Under the pieces are notes generated by a model. It was not told the DNA's origin and ran no database searches. It saw nothing but the letters and a program-made list of their open reading frames with translations. 64,000 nt of DNA, taken from NCBI GenBank assembly GCA_027186245.1, contig CP114483.1, positions 30,696,642-30,760,641 of the forward strand, written 5' to 3'. Of this stretch, positions 1 through 9,489 are shown piece by piece. How positions within the stretch are numbered: the stretch's first letter is position 1; every line of letters starts with the position of its first letter. A program made the position numbers and the translations under genes. The stretch is from Coriaria nepalensis (Eukaryota > Streptophyta > Magnoliopsida > Cucurbitales > Coriariaceae).

Positions 1-1049
1 CAGGGACATGCTCCACATTTTTCCTTCTTTTTGATACTCTACATATTCCATGCTAGGCAATCTTCTCTTTTGTCGTGCATAGGGGCTAACCACATCACCT
101 CCCTAGCCTGGCTTATTAAGAGATTATCATATGGTTTGGGTACTTGTAGGCTGAGTACATTCCTTAGCCCGGGCTGAGAAGTATGGTTAAGGAGGCTTGC
201 TCGACATGCGCAGGCTTGCATGATATTCTGAATCTTTATGAGCTTGATGATTGGTGTTGAGCACATAGTTAAGCACACAACATCCCTCATACATGAGTTA
301 TTTGGCCGGATCAAGCTGGGGAGCCGAATTTCCTCTCCAACCCCTTGACATGCTCTCCAACCCCTTGACATGCGCTTTGTACTTGGTCTAGGGCATGGCA
401 GTTAACTAACCCTTTCATCTTCCTGACAGTTTCTTTTCATTGTTCGGAGGTGTCGATGTGGCAATCCTTGCCTTAATGTGAAATCATATCAGAAGTCCTT
501 TCATCTTCTCGCCCTCCATATGCCGTTTTTTAATTGCTCCTCTCCATATGTATTTAATAAAACTACTTTTTCTTCTTCCTTACTTCTTTCCACCATTTTC
601 ACAAGTTGAGGGCTTTTCTTTCAAAATTTTTTGTTTGTCTACTATTACCTTCCTTCTCCCTTTCTCACTCTTTCCTTCTTTCTTTACACCCATTTTCATG
701 CCATTTTAGCCATTTCAAACATTCCTCTGCTCAAAACTCTAACATTCTCCTTCTTCTCTCTCTATTTTTTGAGATCTGACATTTGTCACCATCTCATCCC
801 CCACCGTGAGCCACTGCCAAAGTTCACTATTCACCGATCACGGCTGATAGTGCAAGTAAGTTTCTTTCTCTCTTTATGTGGATTTTCCAGTTTTTTTTTA
901 ATGTTCTTTGCATAAGTCTTTTGCCACCTTTATTTTCCTTTGAAAAACATGCATTGATCGAAAATTGACTTAAGGATTGAACGCATGAATGTTTATCCAT
1001 TTATGATGTAAGGCATCTCAACCCTTCTCTTCCTTAGTAGTTCCCCTAC
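1..1049. other. No gene seen; possible outer end of a gypsy element
   Basis: The short open frames here have no recognisable protein features. The stretch is pyrimidine-rich around 540-780, and an 18-bp unit (ctccaaccccttgacatg) is repeated at a 20-bp step near 333-371. Because the Tat-like element to the right runs on the minus strand, its 3' LTR would be expected in this area, but I could not find TG/CA ends or a second copy to prove it. Confidence 0.3.
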
Positions 1050-1315
1050 TTCATTAATTTTCGTTTCGTAGGCGAACATTAGATCATTCCTAGTCGTACC
1101 TTTCCTTAGGATCCACCAACACTTAGTCAATTTTATTTTTATTAACTGGCCTTAGGATCATCTTTAGTCGTACCCCCTCAAGATCCACCAACACTTAATC
1201 AATTTTAGTTTTGTTAGGCGAACATTAGGATCATCTCCAGTCATACCCTTCCTCAAGATCTATCAACACTTAGTTGATTTTAGTTTTGTTAATAGACCTT
1301 AGGATCATCCTTAGC
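1050..1315. repeat. Tandem repeat, 72-75 bp unit, about 3.5 copies
   Basis: A unit containing 'ttaggatcatc', 'gtacc', 'caagatccaccaacactta' and 'gattttagttttgtta' recurs. The 'acttagtcaa'-type segment starts at 1121, 1193 and 1268, giving steps of 72 and 75 bp, with a partial copy before 1121. The units are visibly diverged. It lies just outside the antisense ORF of the Tat-like element. Confidence 0.8.
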
Positions 1316-1389
1316 TTGTTAGACTAGGATTTCAATGACTGATAAACACCCGACCTGAGGTTGACCCCTCCTATTTTGATGGTCAAGTA

Positions 1390-3190
1390 CATCCGAGGCA
1401 GATAGACTACAAAAGGTTTAGGCTGAATCGAAGAAAAAGAATAAGGGAGCGGCTCGGCCTATGCCAAACCATTATAGGGAGGTTACTTTAACCTTCACTA
1501 AGGATGATTGCTTCTGCATCCTAACTGAGTACAATATATCCTCATGTATAAATATTTGAGTGCTTGAGGAGGAGTATGAGTGGATATCCTCAGTTGGCAT
1601 AAAATCAATGACTGCGGTTTTCATGGATATGTTCAAATGGGGCTTTAGCTTCATTAGTTTCTTTAGTCTTTACTCTATTCCTAGAAGCTACAACTTGGTC
1701 GGTTGGTGCCCAATGCTTAGAAGACTATGTTGGGCATGTTTGTGCTATACTACGAAGAGATTGGGCATCCACCTTAGACGTTGTTCTTCGATTATATCAT
1801 AAGCCTAAGCCGAAGCAACCAGGAGTGGTACTATACCACTTTAGAGAAGGGCAAGCTATGAAAGAGAATTGGTTTGTGCTGACCGAATATTGGCAATGCC
1901 CTACCTATTAATACGCTGTCTAGGATGCACTTCGAAGTGCGACATTGGAATTTCTAAGATCGATGACTCGGTTTGGGAGGCCATAATGAATAAGTTTAAG
2001 GAGGAAAGACGCTTTAAATTGGTCCTAATCATCGATCGCCTAACCAACTGTGGCTTTATATACTGACCCGCCATTAGAGATCAACCTCTTAAGTATAATC
2101 CCCTGTGCGTAGCCTAATACCCTCTCCTGAGGTAGCCTTTCTATCAATATTTTTGGGTTTAAGGGTATTCTCTTATATACCTACTAACCCTTACATGTTT
2201 TGTAGAGAAAATATCCAGAGCTAAGATCGCAGCCTTAACTAACCAGAAGTACCTCGAGTAGAAGAGGAGGCGAGAGGCTTAACTTGAAGCCAAGCAGGAT
2301 AAAAAAAAGGTAAGGATATCCTTTGAGCACTCTAGACCTGGCCAAGAGGTCCAAAAGTAAGGAGCAGCCACCTTCAAGCTAATTGAGGGTGGATATCTCC
2401 AATTCCTCACCCTCCTCGCTTGGTACCCCAGCTCCGGCCACCATCATCCCCTCAACCAACACTCTTTAAAGAGTCATTCCTCCTCTACCTATGTCACCCT
2501 TGTCTTGGTGCACATCTATCTTGGCCTTCCTAACACAACAGTCCGGGTCAAGATATTTGCTGGAGCCCCGTATTAGCGAGGGCTCTCTTAGAGAATATCT
2601 AAGAAAGACTTCAGACTTTCACCTGATATCTGAGAACCTCAGACTAGCAGGACTCCCTGTTCATGAAGTTCATGAGATTTTAAGCTCTTACCTTGCCATA
2701 GTAAGTCTGTTTTCTCTTGTTATTTCTTTACTTCACCAAATCTTGACTAACCCACATTCGTTTCTATTTTCAGTGCCAAGTCACCTCGGCCATCATAGGG
2801 GCCTCAATTAAGGCCTTTCCGCATGAGGAGGTTGAGCTCAGAAAGGCTGATGGGGTCAAACTGTAAGAGGCAGAAGAGTGATTCGCCGCACTTTAAGACA
2901 TTCGGGCTGAGATGGAATGTGCTCAAACTAAGGTGAAGGAACTCAAGGCTTATGTTTCCAATGTTGAAAGTGCAGTTGTGCCCAAATACATATAGTACAA
3001 AAAACTTTTTGTCCTAAGGTTCAAAATCAGTGACAAGGTCTTCATGTCATGCCTGGCAATCGTCAAGCTAAAATTCTCTAAGCTGAATGTGGATGACATA
3101 GAGCTTCTGGGCGACGACCCCTCAGGAGACGGGGCTGGAGGTGTGGAGGCTATGCTGGCAATAACTCTGCTGAGGGAGAGCTAGCCATCC
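1390..3190 (+). pseudogene. Antisense ORF of the Tat-like element (plant 'gypsy-type transposon' protein, Transposase_28-like)
   Basis: Interrupted plus-strand coding sequence. Around 1560-1740 it reads MDMFKWGFSFISFFSLYSIP followed by RSYNLVGWCPMLRRL, which resembles the conserved block of the plant family Pfam calls putative gypsy-type transposon (Transposase_28). A second block (1760-2060) includes PKPKQPGVVLYHFREGQAMK. Near 2820-3180 a charged, coiled-coil-like tail reads MECAQTKVKELKAYVSNVES and then KLNVDDIELLGDDPSGDG. Stops and frameshifts separate the blocks. It is opposite in strand to the pol genes and beyond their 3' end, which is where antisense ORFs lie in some Tat elements. The function of this protein is unknown; the family match is by eye. 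Confidence 0.55.
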
Positions 3191-3419
3191 TCCTACAACT
3201 GGTCCCTGAACAATTATGTACATTCCCCTTTTTTTTTTTTTTTTTTTTTTTGTAATTGAACATTTCCATCAATTAATGAAATAGCTCCTTCACTTTACTT
3301 TTCATTGTTTTCTTGATTTCTCAATACTTAGTCATCTTCTTCTCCTCCTCAGTCTCTGAAATGTTGAACATCTTCATAGGGTTGAGCTTGTTAGATAAAC
3401 TTCGTTGGATCTTAAGACA

Positions 3420-3900
3420 AAGTATTGGGCTATCCAAGTGAGCCCATGGTGGTTGCTCAGATCTTCAGATCCTTAAGCACCGAATAAGCGCTCTAAGTTA
3501 TTAGATACTGGGCCCTTTTTGGGTCCTTAAATCTTCATATCATTGGGGGCCAAATAAGCACTCTAAGATGTTCGATGCGGAGCCCCTTTAGGGTGCTAAG
3601 TTCTTTAGATACTTGAGTGCAAAATAAGCGCTCTAAGTTTTTTTGGATGTTAAGCCCTTATCGGGTGCTCAATTCTTCAAATTCTTGGAAACCAAATAAG
3701 TGCTCCAAGTTTTTTTTTATGTTGAGCCCTTATCGGGTGCTCAGTTCTTTTGATACTAGAGCCTTAAATTAACCTTAGAAGTTTTTTTGAATGCTAAGTC
3801 CCTATCTGGTGCTCAATTCTTATGATACTTAGGCATCAAATAAGCAATCCAAGTATTTTGGATGCTAAGCTCCTATCCGATGCTTATCTCCTTTCAGTTA
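3420..3900. repeat. Tandem array, 70-73 bp unit, about 6 copies, 3' of gypsy pol
   Basis: The landmark 'aataagcgctctaag' and its variants start at 3483, 3553, 3623, 3695, about 3766 and 3839, so the step is 70, 70, 72, 71 and 73 bp. Each unit also carries 'gatgctaagcccttatcgg' and 'gtgctcaattctt' variants. The array lies between the integrase end (about 3925, minus strand) and the antisense ORF, that is, in the 3' untranslated region of the Tat-like element. A run of about 22 T sits just outside it at 3230-3252. Confidence 0.85.
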
Positions 3901-3924
3901 CACCTTAAGGTTTTTCTGAGTTCC

Positions 3925-4805
3925 AAGGATGTGCCAACTTTTTTCCAGCTGATTCTATGGCCTGCATGTTCTAGGTCTGAGCTCATGTATGACTCTATAG
4001 GATCCTTCCCAATTAGGTTCTATAGGACCCCCTTATACTAAGGATTAACAATCTTACTGAGCACCAAGTCACCTACATGAATTGGTGTAGGGTTCACTGC
4101 CTATTTTTAGTGATGCTCAACCCTTTTCTTCAATGCCTCCTCCTTGATCCAAGCCTTCTTTCTTATTTAAGCAAATTAAGAGATTCTGAAAGAGCAATAT
4201 TATTTGCCTCCTCGATGAATAATAACCTTCTATATGATGGCAAGATGATTTGTGAAGGTATCATGGCCCAAGATTTATAGATTAGGTTGAAACAGGTTTC
4301 TCCAGTTGCGCTCTAAGGAGTGGTGTGAATAGCCTATAGCACAGAGAGTAATTCGTCCTCTTCTTCCTTCCTCCTCCAACCTCTTCTTTAGCAAATTCTT
4401 GATTACTTTATTAGTTGCCTCTACTTGCCTATTCACCTTAGGATGATAGGGGAAGGAAGTGAAGTGCATGATCTTTAGGTCGACACAAAAGTTTCTAAAT
4501 TTTGAGTTGTTGAATTGGCTCTCATTATCTATAATGATGATCTCTGACACTCCAAACCTATAGATAATGTTCTTGCATATAAATTTTGTTGTCGCTAACT
4601 TAGTGATCACCATCAAGGGCTCGACTTCATTCCACCTTGTGAAATAGTTGATGGTTATGATGGCGTACTTCTTTGCTTTATAGTCTATGTTAGGAATCTG
4701 TTGAGGTCCATTCCTCACTTTCCAAATGGCCAAGGGCTGTTGACCAAGAAATTTTTTACTGAAGGCTTCCGAGAATTCTAGCATGGACATTATCATCCCT
4801 AACAC
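3925..4805 (-). pseudogene. Ty3/gypsy integrase, core and C-terminal domain
   Basis: The longest open piece (4275-4805, 176 aa) contains YAIITINYFTRWNEVEPL, FICKNIIYRFGVSEIIIIDN and FPYHPKVNRQVEATNKVIKN. These match the DDE integrase core, with Asp in 'IDNESQFN' and Glu in 'QVEATN'. The reading continues with stops to about 3925, where GDLVLSKIVNP and LIGKDPIESY resemble the C-terminal domain that follows the core in Tat elements. The enzyme would join element cDNA to host DNA. Several stops and a frameshift after 4275 show it is inactive. Confidence 0.85.
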
Positions 4806-4882
4806 ATTTGCTATGCCTCTTAGTATCCCTTCTCATCAACACCTGAAGGCACCTCCTATTTCATCACGTACTTCTAAATAAC

Positions 4883-5900
4883 TTAAATCCACCCCTTATC
4901 CTTCAACACTATCAGTACAGCTTCTGTTGAAAGGCTAGGCACATCAACGTATATCCTCAAGGCCTCAGTAGATATGATGGCTTGTGGCAGAGTTGCTAAT
5001 TTAGCCAGACCACTGGAATTGGCAATGGCCCTCTTTGGGACATACTTTATTTGGTACTTGTTAAATATTTTCAAACCAACTTCAGCTACTTTCTGATAAG
5101 CTCTCATCTTTTCTGATTTTACCTCAAACTCCCTTTGCACATGTGATACCACCACTTGAGAATCACTAGACACGATAATCTGTCCAGCCTTACTTCTCCA
5201 GCCGCCTCAACCTTGCCAGGAGTGCCCCATACTCTGCCTCATTATTCAAGTTTTAAAAACAAAATCTGTGCGCGTATTTGATCCTTCTTCCCTATGGGGA
5301 TATGAGGATAAGCCCTGCTCCACAACCCTTCTTATTTACTGCATTGTCTACCTGTAGTGTTCGAAATGGGGGCCGAGCTCCTCTTCATTAATGTCATCTA
5401 TCTTCCTCTCTTCTTTCATTTTCTCCATACCCTCACTCAAGAATTCTGAAATGAAGTCAGCTAGGGCTTAAACCTTTATAAATGCTCTAGGTATATAAGA
5501 TATGTAAACTATCCTAGCTCAACATACAACTTCAACAATCTCCCATATGTGTCGGGGTTTTGGAGGATCTGCTTCAAGGGTAGATCAGTCATTACCATTA
5601 TGGGATGGACCTGAAAGTATGGCCTCAGCTTCCTCGTAGATAAGCTCTGCTCCACAACCCTTCTTATTTACCATCCCATCTACTTGTAGTGTCCGAATGG
5701 GGAAGCAAAGCTCCTCTTCATTAATGTCATCTATCTTCCAATCTTCTTTCATGTTTGCCATACCCTTACATGAGAATTCTAAGATGAAGTCAGCTAGGGA
5801 CCGAGTCTTTATAGCTACTCTGGGTCTATAAGATATGTCAAATTCTCCTAGCTTAACATACCACTTCAACAATCTTCAAAATGTGTTGGGGTTTTGGAGG
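4883..5900 (-). pseudogene. Second (Tat-type) RNase H domain and connection region
   Basis: On the minus strand the piece 5585-5872 begins LLKWYVKLGEFDISYRPR (frame start at 5872) and continues ADFILEFSC and TLQVDGMVNKKGCGAEL, the start of an extra RNase H domain. The piece 4883-5173 continues with SSDSQVVVSHVQREFEVKSE and YVPKRAIANSSGLAKLA. The Asp of 'QVDG' and of 'SDSQ' are the expected metal-binding positions. A second RNase H after the usual one is the diagnostic feature of Tat-group gypsy elements. A 332-bp direct duplication lies inside this region, so the frame is broken. Confidence 0.8.
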
Positions 5901-5972
5901 ATTTTCTTTAAGGGTAGATCAATTATTACCACTACGGGATGGGCCTAAAAGTATGTCCTCAACTTCCTCGTG
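5307..5972. repeat. Direct tandem duplication, 332-bp unit, inside gypsy pol
   Basis: The sequence starting 'gataagccctgctccacaac' at 5307 recurs as 'gataagctctgctccacaac' at 5639, and both copies run through to 'cttcctcgt(a/g)ga' at about 5640 and 5972. The copies are similar but each has its own substitutions and small indels, so the duplication is not recent. It repeats the RNase H / second RNase H junction of pol. Confidence 0.85.
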
Positions 5973-6797
5973 GATACCATAAGAGCGAAAGTAGCTTTAT
6001 CATCTTGAGGATATCTCCCTTTAGTCTCACTCATCACCTTATTTGTGTAGTATTCTATGATTTTCTTTCCTTCTTCCTCCTTCACCAGTACTGATCTCAC
6101 TGCGACTCCACTCATGATGATATAAAGGCTTAGTTCTTCCCCCACCTTTGGCTTGCTCAACCTGGGAATTGATGCTAAGTATCTCTTCAGTCTTTCAAAT
6201 ACCCTACTGCAGTCTTTTGTCCATCCCTTGGTATGGCAACACTTAAGCGATTTGAAGAAAGGAAGAAACTTATCAGCTGAATGACTCATGAAATGGCTCA
6301 GCATAGCCATTTTGCTCATTAAGGCTTGAATTTCTTTCTCCTTTGTAGTGCCCTCAGGTCGATGATAGCCTATACTTTCTCTGGATTAGCCTCGATTCCC
6401 CTTTAGTGCACAATGTATTTCAAGAATTTGCATGATCCTACACCGAAGGCATATTTCTCTAGGTTTAGCTTCATCTCGTAATATGTCATTACTTCGAATA
6501 CCTCATTCAAGTGGTTTGAGTGATCTAATTTCATCAGACTGTTTACAAGTATATCATCCATGTACACTTCCACTATCTTCCTCTGAAACATGCCATTAAC
6601 AAGCCTCTAGAAGGTTGCCCCATCATTCTTCAATCTGAAAGGCATTACATTATAACAGTAAGTGCCCTTGTTCATTATAAAGGAGGTCTTCTTCTAGTCT
6701 CCAACCCATAATTTTACTTGGGTGGTACCCTAAGTAGGCATTCATGAAGCTCAGTAACTTATGATCGGCTGTAGCATCTACCATCAAGTCTATTCTG
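5945..6797 (-). pseudogene. Ty3/gypsy reverse transcriptase (C-terminal two-thirds) and first RNase H
   Basis: Read from 6797 downwards: LMVDATADHKLLSFMNAYLG, then after stops MFQRKIVEVYMDDILVNSLM (6591 frame). The 'YMDD' box is the reverse transcriptase catalytic motif; in this lineage it is usually YVDD. Next come LEKYAFGVGSCKFL, LPFFKSLKCCHTKGWTKDC and, at 5945-6319, LSLYIIMSGVAVRSVLVKEE plus GRYPQDDKATFALMVSTRKL, which is the first RNase H. The N-terminal finger part and protease are missing because the element is cut at 6797, where copia sequence begins abruptly. Confidence 0.85.
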
Positions 6798-7200
6798 GTC
6801 AGTGTTCACACTTGGTGGAGGAGCTGTAGTATGGAGAAGTATAAAACAATCCAATATTGCATATTCTACCATAGAAGTCGATTATGTAACTGCTTGTGAA
6901 GCACCAAAAGAGGTGGTCTGGCTCAAGAAGTTCTATACTGATCCGAAAGTTGTTTCGAATATGGATAACCAACTAATCATGTACTGTGATAGCAATGGGG
7001 CAATGGGTAATTTGAAGGAACTAAGCAGTCACAAGAAGGCAAGCACATAGAGAGGAAATATCATATCATTAGAGAGATAGTACATCAAGGTGATGTGATA
7101 GTTATGAAGATAGCGTCAGAAACATCACCTTGTGGACCATTTACCAAGACACTTCTAATGAAATCTTTTGAGAATTATGTACGTAATTTAAGGGCAAGTG
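6798..7200 (+). pseudogene. Copia RNase H, C-terminal fragment
   Basis: The frame at 6802-7050 reads FTLGGGAVVWRSIKQSNIAY, then EAPKEVVWLKKFYTDPKVVS and LIMYCDSNGAMGNLKELSSH. This matches the RNase H C-terminus of the copia element at 25256-25675, including the conserved 'YCDN/S' Asp. A stop at 7048 shifts the rest out of frame (HIERKYHIIREIVHQGD). The polypurine tract 'aagtgggaga' (about 7195-7205) sits immediately before the LTR, as expected for a 3' LTR. Confidence 0.85.
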
Positions 7201-7206
7201 GGAGAT

Positions 7207-8958
7207 TGTTGGGCATAATGCCCTAAAAGCATATAATAAGTATAATTTTGTGAAATTGATCAAAGTGACTTTTTTCTATATAATTATTTGAATATGTTAG
7301 TATTGAATAATGTGTATAAATATCAGAAAATTATGAATTCATTTATGTAACATTAATCTTGTATTAGTAAGATAGGATTAATATTATAGATAAGAAATTA
7401 AATTATTTGTAACATATTCAAGTATGAAATCCTTAATTAATGGTTGTTAGTACGGTTCACTAGCATTATGCATGCAACTGATCTAGATCTGAATCACTAA
7501 TGTAGATATATATTTTAGTGGAAGTGCTTTTTATAATTGGATTATATAGGACTGGATCCGATATAAATTAATTCTTTATTAACATAGCGTTTGCCATAAA
7601 TAATTTTATTCATATCAATAAATGATCATATACAGATCAATTTGATTCCTGAGTAGTTATGTACTCTTGTTTATGTCAACTAGATCTTTTGATTCACTCG
7701 CCATAATTTGTTTCTAAAATAAGCTTAAGACTTTTGTTTTTGAGGTTCATTGGGATAAGCGACTGGGAACATGATTTACAAATATAGAATCCAAAATTCT
7801 TCATAGAAGATTGTATATCGATTCCCTTAAGGTTAATTCTGAAACTAAATGGTTTTGAGCTCAAATTTATAACTAAGTTATAAATAGTCAGTTCACTAGT
7901 GGATTAATGGTACTTAAGGATAAATAAATATTTAGAGGGGTAAAATAATAATTTTGACCAGCTCTAATTATGAATCAATTATTGAAGAATTAAACTACAT
8001 GTAATGATAATATCAGTGGACTACTAGAGATTACTTTGTTATTTGTTTTATAATTTCAAGAGTGCAATCCCATATTTTTAGTGAAATAATATTTGGATTA
8101 ATAAATAAGATTTATTAGATTAAAGAGTTTAATTAATAATCTAATTTATTTAACTTGGAATTATAGGTCTACGTTCTCCAAGTTGATTCTATAAAATACT
8201 GTATAGGGTAAGAGTGACATAAAGGTAAGGAAAGGGTTAATTTCAAAAGAAAATAGTTTTCTAGGACAAATATAAAATTATCACATAATTGGTATTAATT
8301 AGTTAATTAGATAATCAATTAATTAAAATATGTATTAAAATATTATTTCAATATATAGTGATTTTCGAAATATACTATATATATAATAGTAATATGTTTA
8401 ATTTTGAATTAAATATGTTGTATAATATAAAGTTATTATGATATATTAATTTAATATTATAATTAGGAAAGTTAAATTTCAATTGGTCTTAGAAACTAAT
8501 TTATTATTTAAATAAAATATGATTTTGTTTTAAATAGATAAGATTCTATTTTAAATTAGATTTGAAAATATTTAGCCAAATCAAAGATGTCACCAAAAGA
8601 AATCTCATGATTTTGTTGTTATTAAATATTGTGTCTGAATTATTAATTCAATTAATTTCAAAAGTTTAAATTAAAAATAATATTAAATAGAAAACCTAAT
8701 ACAACTCGATAAATAGATCCTATTCTAATTGTTTTACACGATGATGAGGAGAGATCATCCTAAAGAAAAAGAAAACATTGTCATCTCTATGTGCCAACAC
8801 ACGTTCTAGTATGTTGAGGATTGATTTCTTCGTCTAGTGTTGAAGATTTTTTATATATATATATATATAAAGGATTGCTAAATGTTTTTTAAATTTTTTG
8901 ATTATATACTGAGACCAATAATCCCTTCCGCTGTGAAATTTTAAACTTGATTCCAACA
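7207..8958 (+). repeat. Family A copia LTR (1752 bp)
   Basis: It starts TGTTGGGCATAATGCCC after a polypurine tract and ends TTCCAACA. The ends are therefore short inverted repeats (TGTTG/CAACA). It aligns along most of its length with the LTR at 25691-26991, for example the shared 'gttcactagtggattaatggtactta'-like segment near 7890 and 26380. It has about 490 bp (roughly 8210-8700) not present in the other copy. An AT microsatellite lies near 8853-8870. Confidence 0.85.
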
Positions 8959-8972
8959 ATTGGTATTAGTGT
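8959..8972 (+). other. Primer-binding site remnant (initiator-Met tRNA type)
   Basis: Directly after the LTR end, TGGTATTAGTGT matches the usual plant copia primer site TGGTATCAGAGC at 9 of 12 positions. It would pair with the 3' end of initiator methionine tRNA to start minus-strand DNA. Its presence shows that this LTR was a 5' LTR as well as a 3' LTR. Confidence 0.65.
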
Positions 8973-9230
8973 AGTCTTTATATATATATAGAGATTAATA
9001 ATTGTGTGGGATTCTTGCATTGTCATATATATGAGATATATATATTGAATGAATGTTTATGTTTTTTGAATATATGGTTGATATAATAGATCGTTAATTA
9101 TATGGTGATTTTGGATTAGGAATTTCTGTAATTTTCTTTCTCTAGATTTTATGTAAGCTAATATGGGCATAGGAGTTTTTGTATAATTTTTTTTTGTTGT
9201 AAAATTCTGCACAATAAGGAGGGAAAAGCC

Positions 9231-9480
9231 CTACGGTGGGGCTTCATGGATGCCAACCAGCAGTGGTGGCAGGCCACAGGCTATGAGATTGTCCCACGGC
9301 ATGGCTGCCGCAGGCCACAGGACTGTACCATTGCGCGGTTGCTGCAAGGCCCAGGACTGTCCCGCGGCGTGGTTATTGTGGGCTATTGGACTGTCCGATG
9401 GTGCGGCTGCCCCAAGCCGTGGGATTATCCTGCAGCCCATCCTAGGATGGAGACGCGGCCCATCCTAGACTGCGGCTATC
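9231..9480 (+). repeat. GC-rich imperfect repeats in the copia leader
   Basis: A strikingly GC-rich island in AT-rich surroundings. Units of roughly 32-41 bp begin 'aggccacagg', 'aggccacaggactgtacc', 'aaggcccaggactgtccc' and 'gggctattggactgtccg', each followed by a 'gcggc/gcggtt' half. The elements 'ggactgtccc' and 'cgcgg' can pair, so the RNA could fold strongly. Open frames on both strands here are a by-product of the base composition. Confidence 0.7.
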
Positions 9481-9489
9481 CCAAGCCGC

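Larger units (their letters stand above)
6798..9480 (+). mobile_element. Permuted Ty1/copia family A segment: RNase H end - LTR - primer site - leader
   Basis: From 6798 the sequence matches the end of the copia element at 25256 onward. It then has one LTR (7207-8958), a primer-binding-like site and an untranslated leader ending near 9480, where gypsy gag sequence starts. A normal element has the RNase H end before the 3' LTR and the leader after the 5' LTR. Here both flank the same LTR. It lies inside the minus-strand gypsy element. Possible origins are recombination between tandem copies or insertion of a circular one-LTR copy; both are inferences. Confidence 0.7.

Noticed and set aside
39..371. 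110-codon minus-strand open frame
   Set aside because: No protein-like features, and it runs across a short tandem repeat; likely chance within repeat-derived DNA.
631..915. 94-codon plus-strand frame rich in Phe, Leu and Ser
   Set aside because: Its hydrophobic composition follows from a pyrimidine-rich stretch; there is no gene context.
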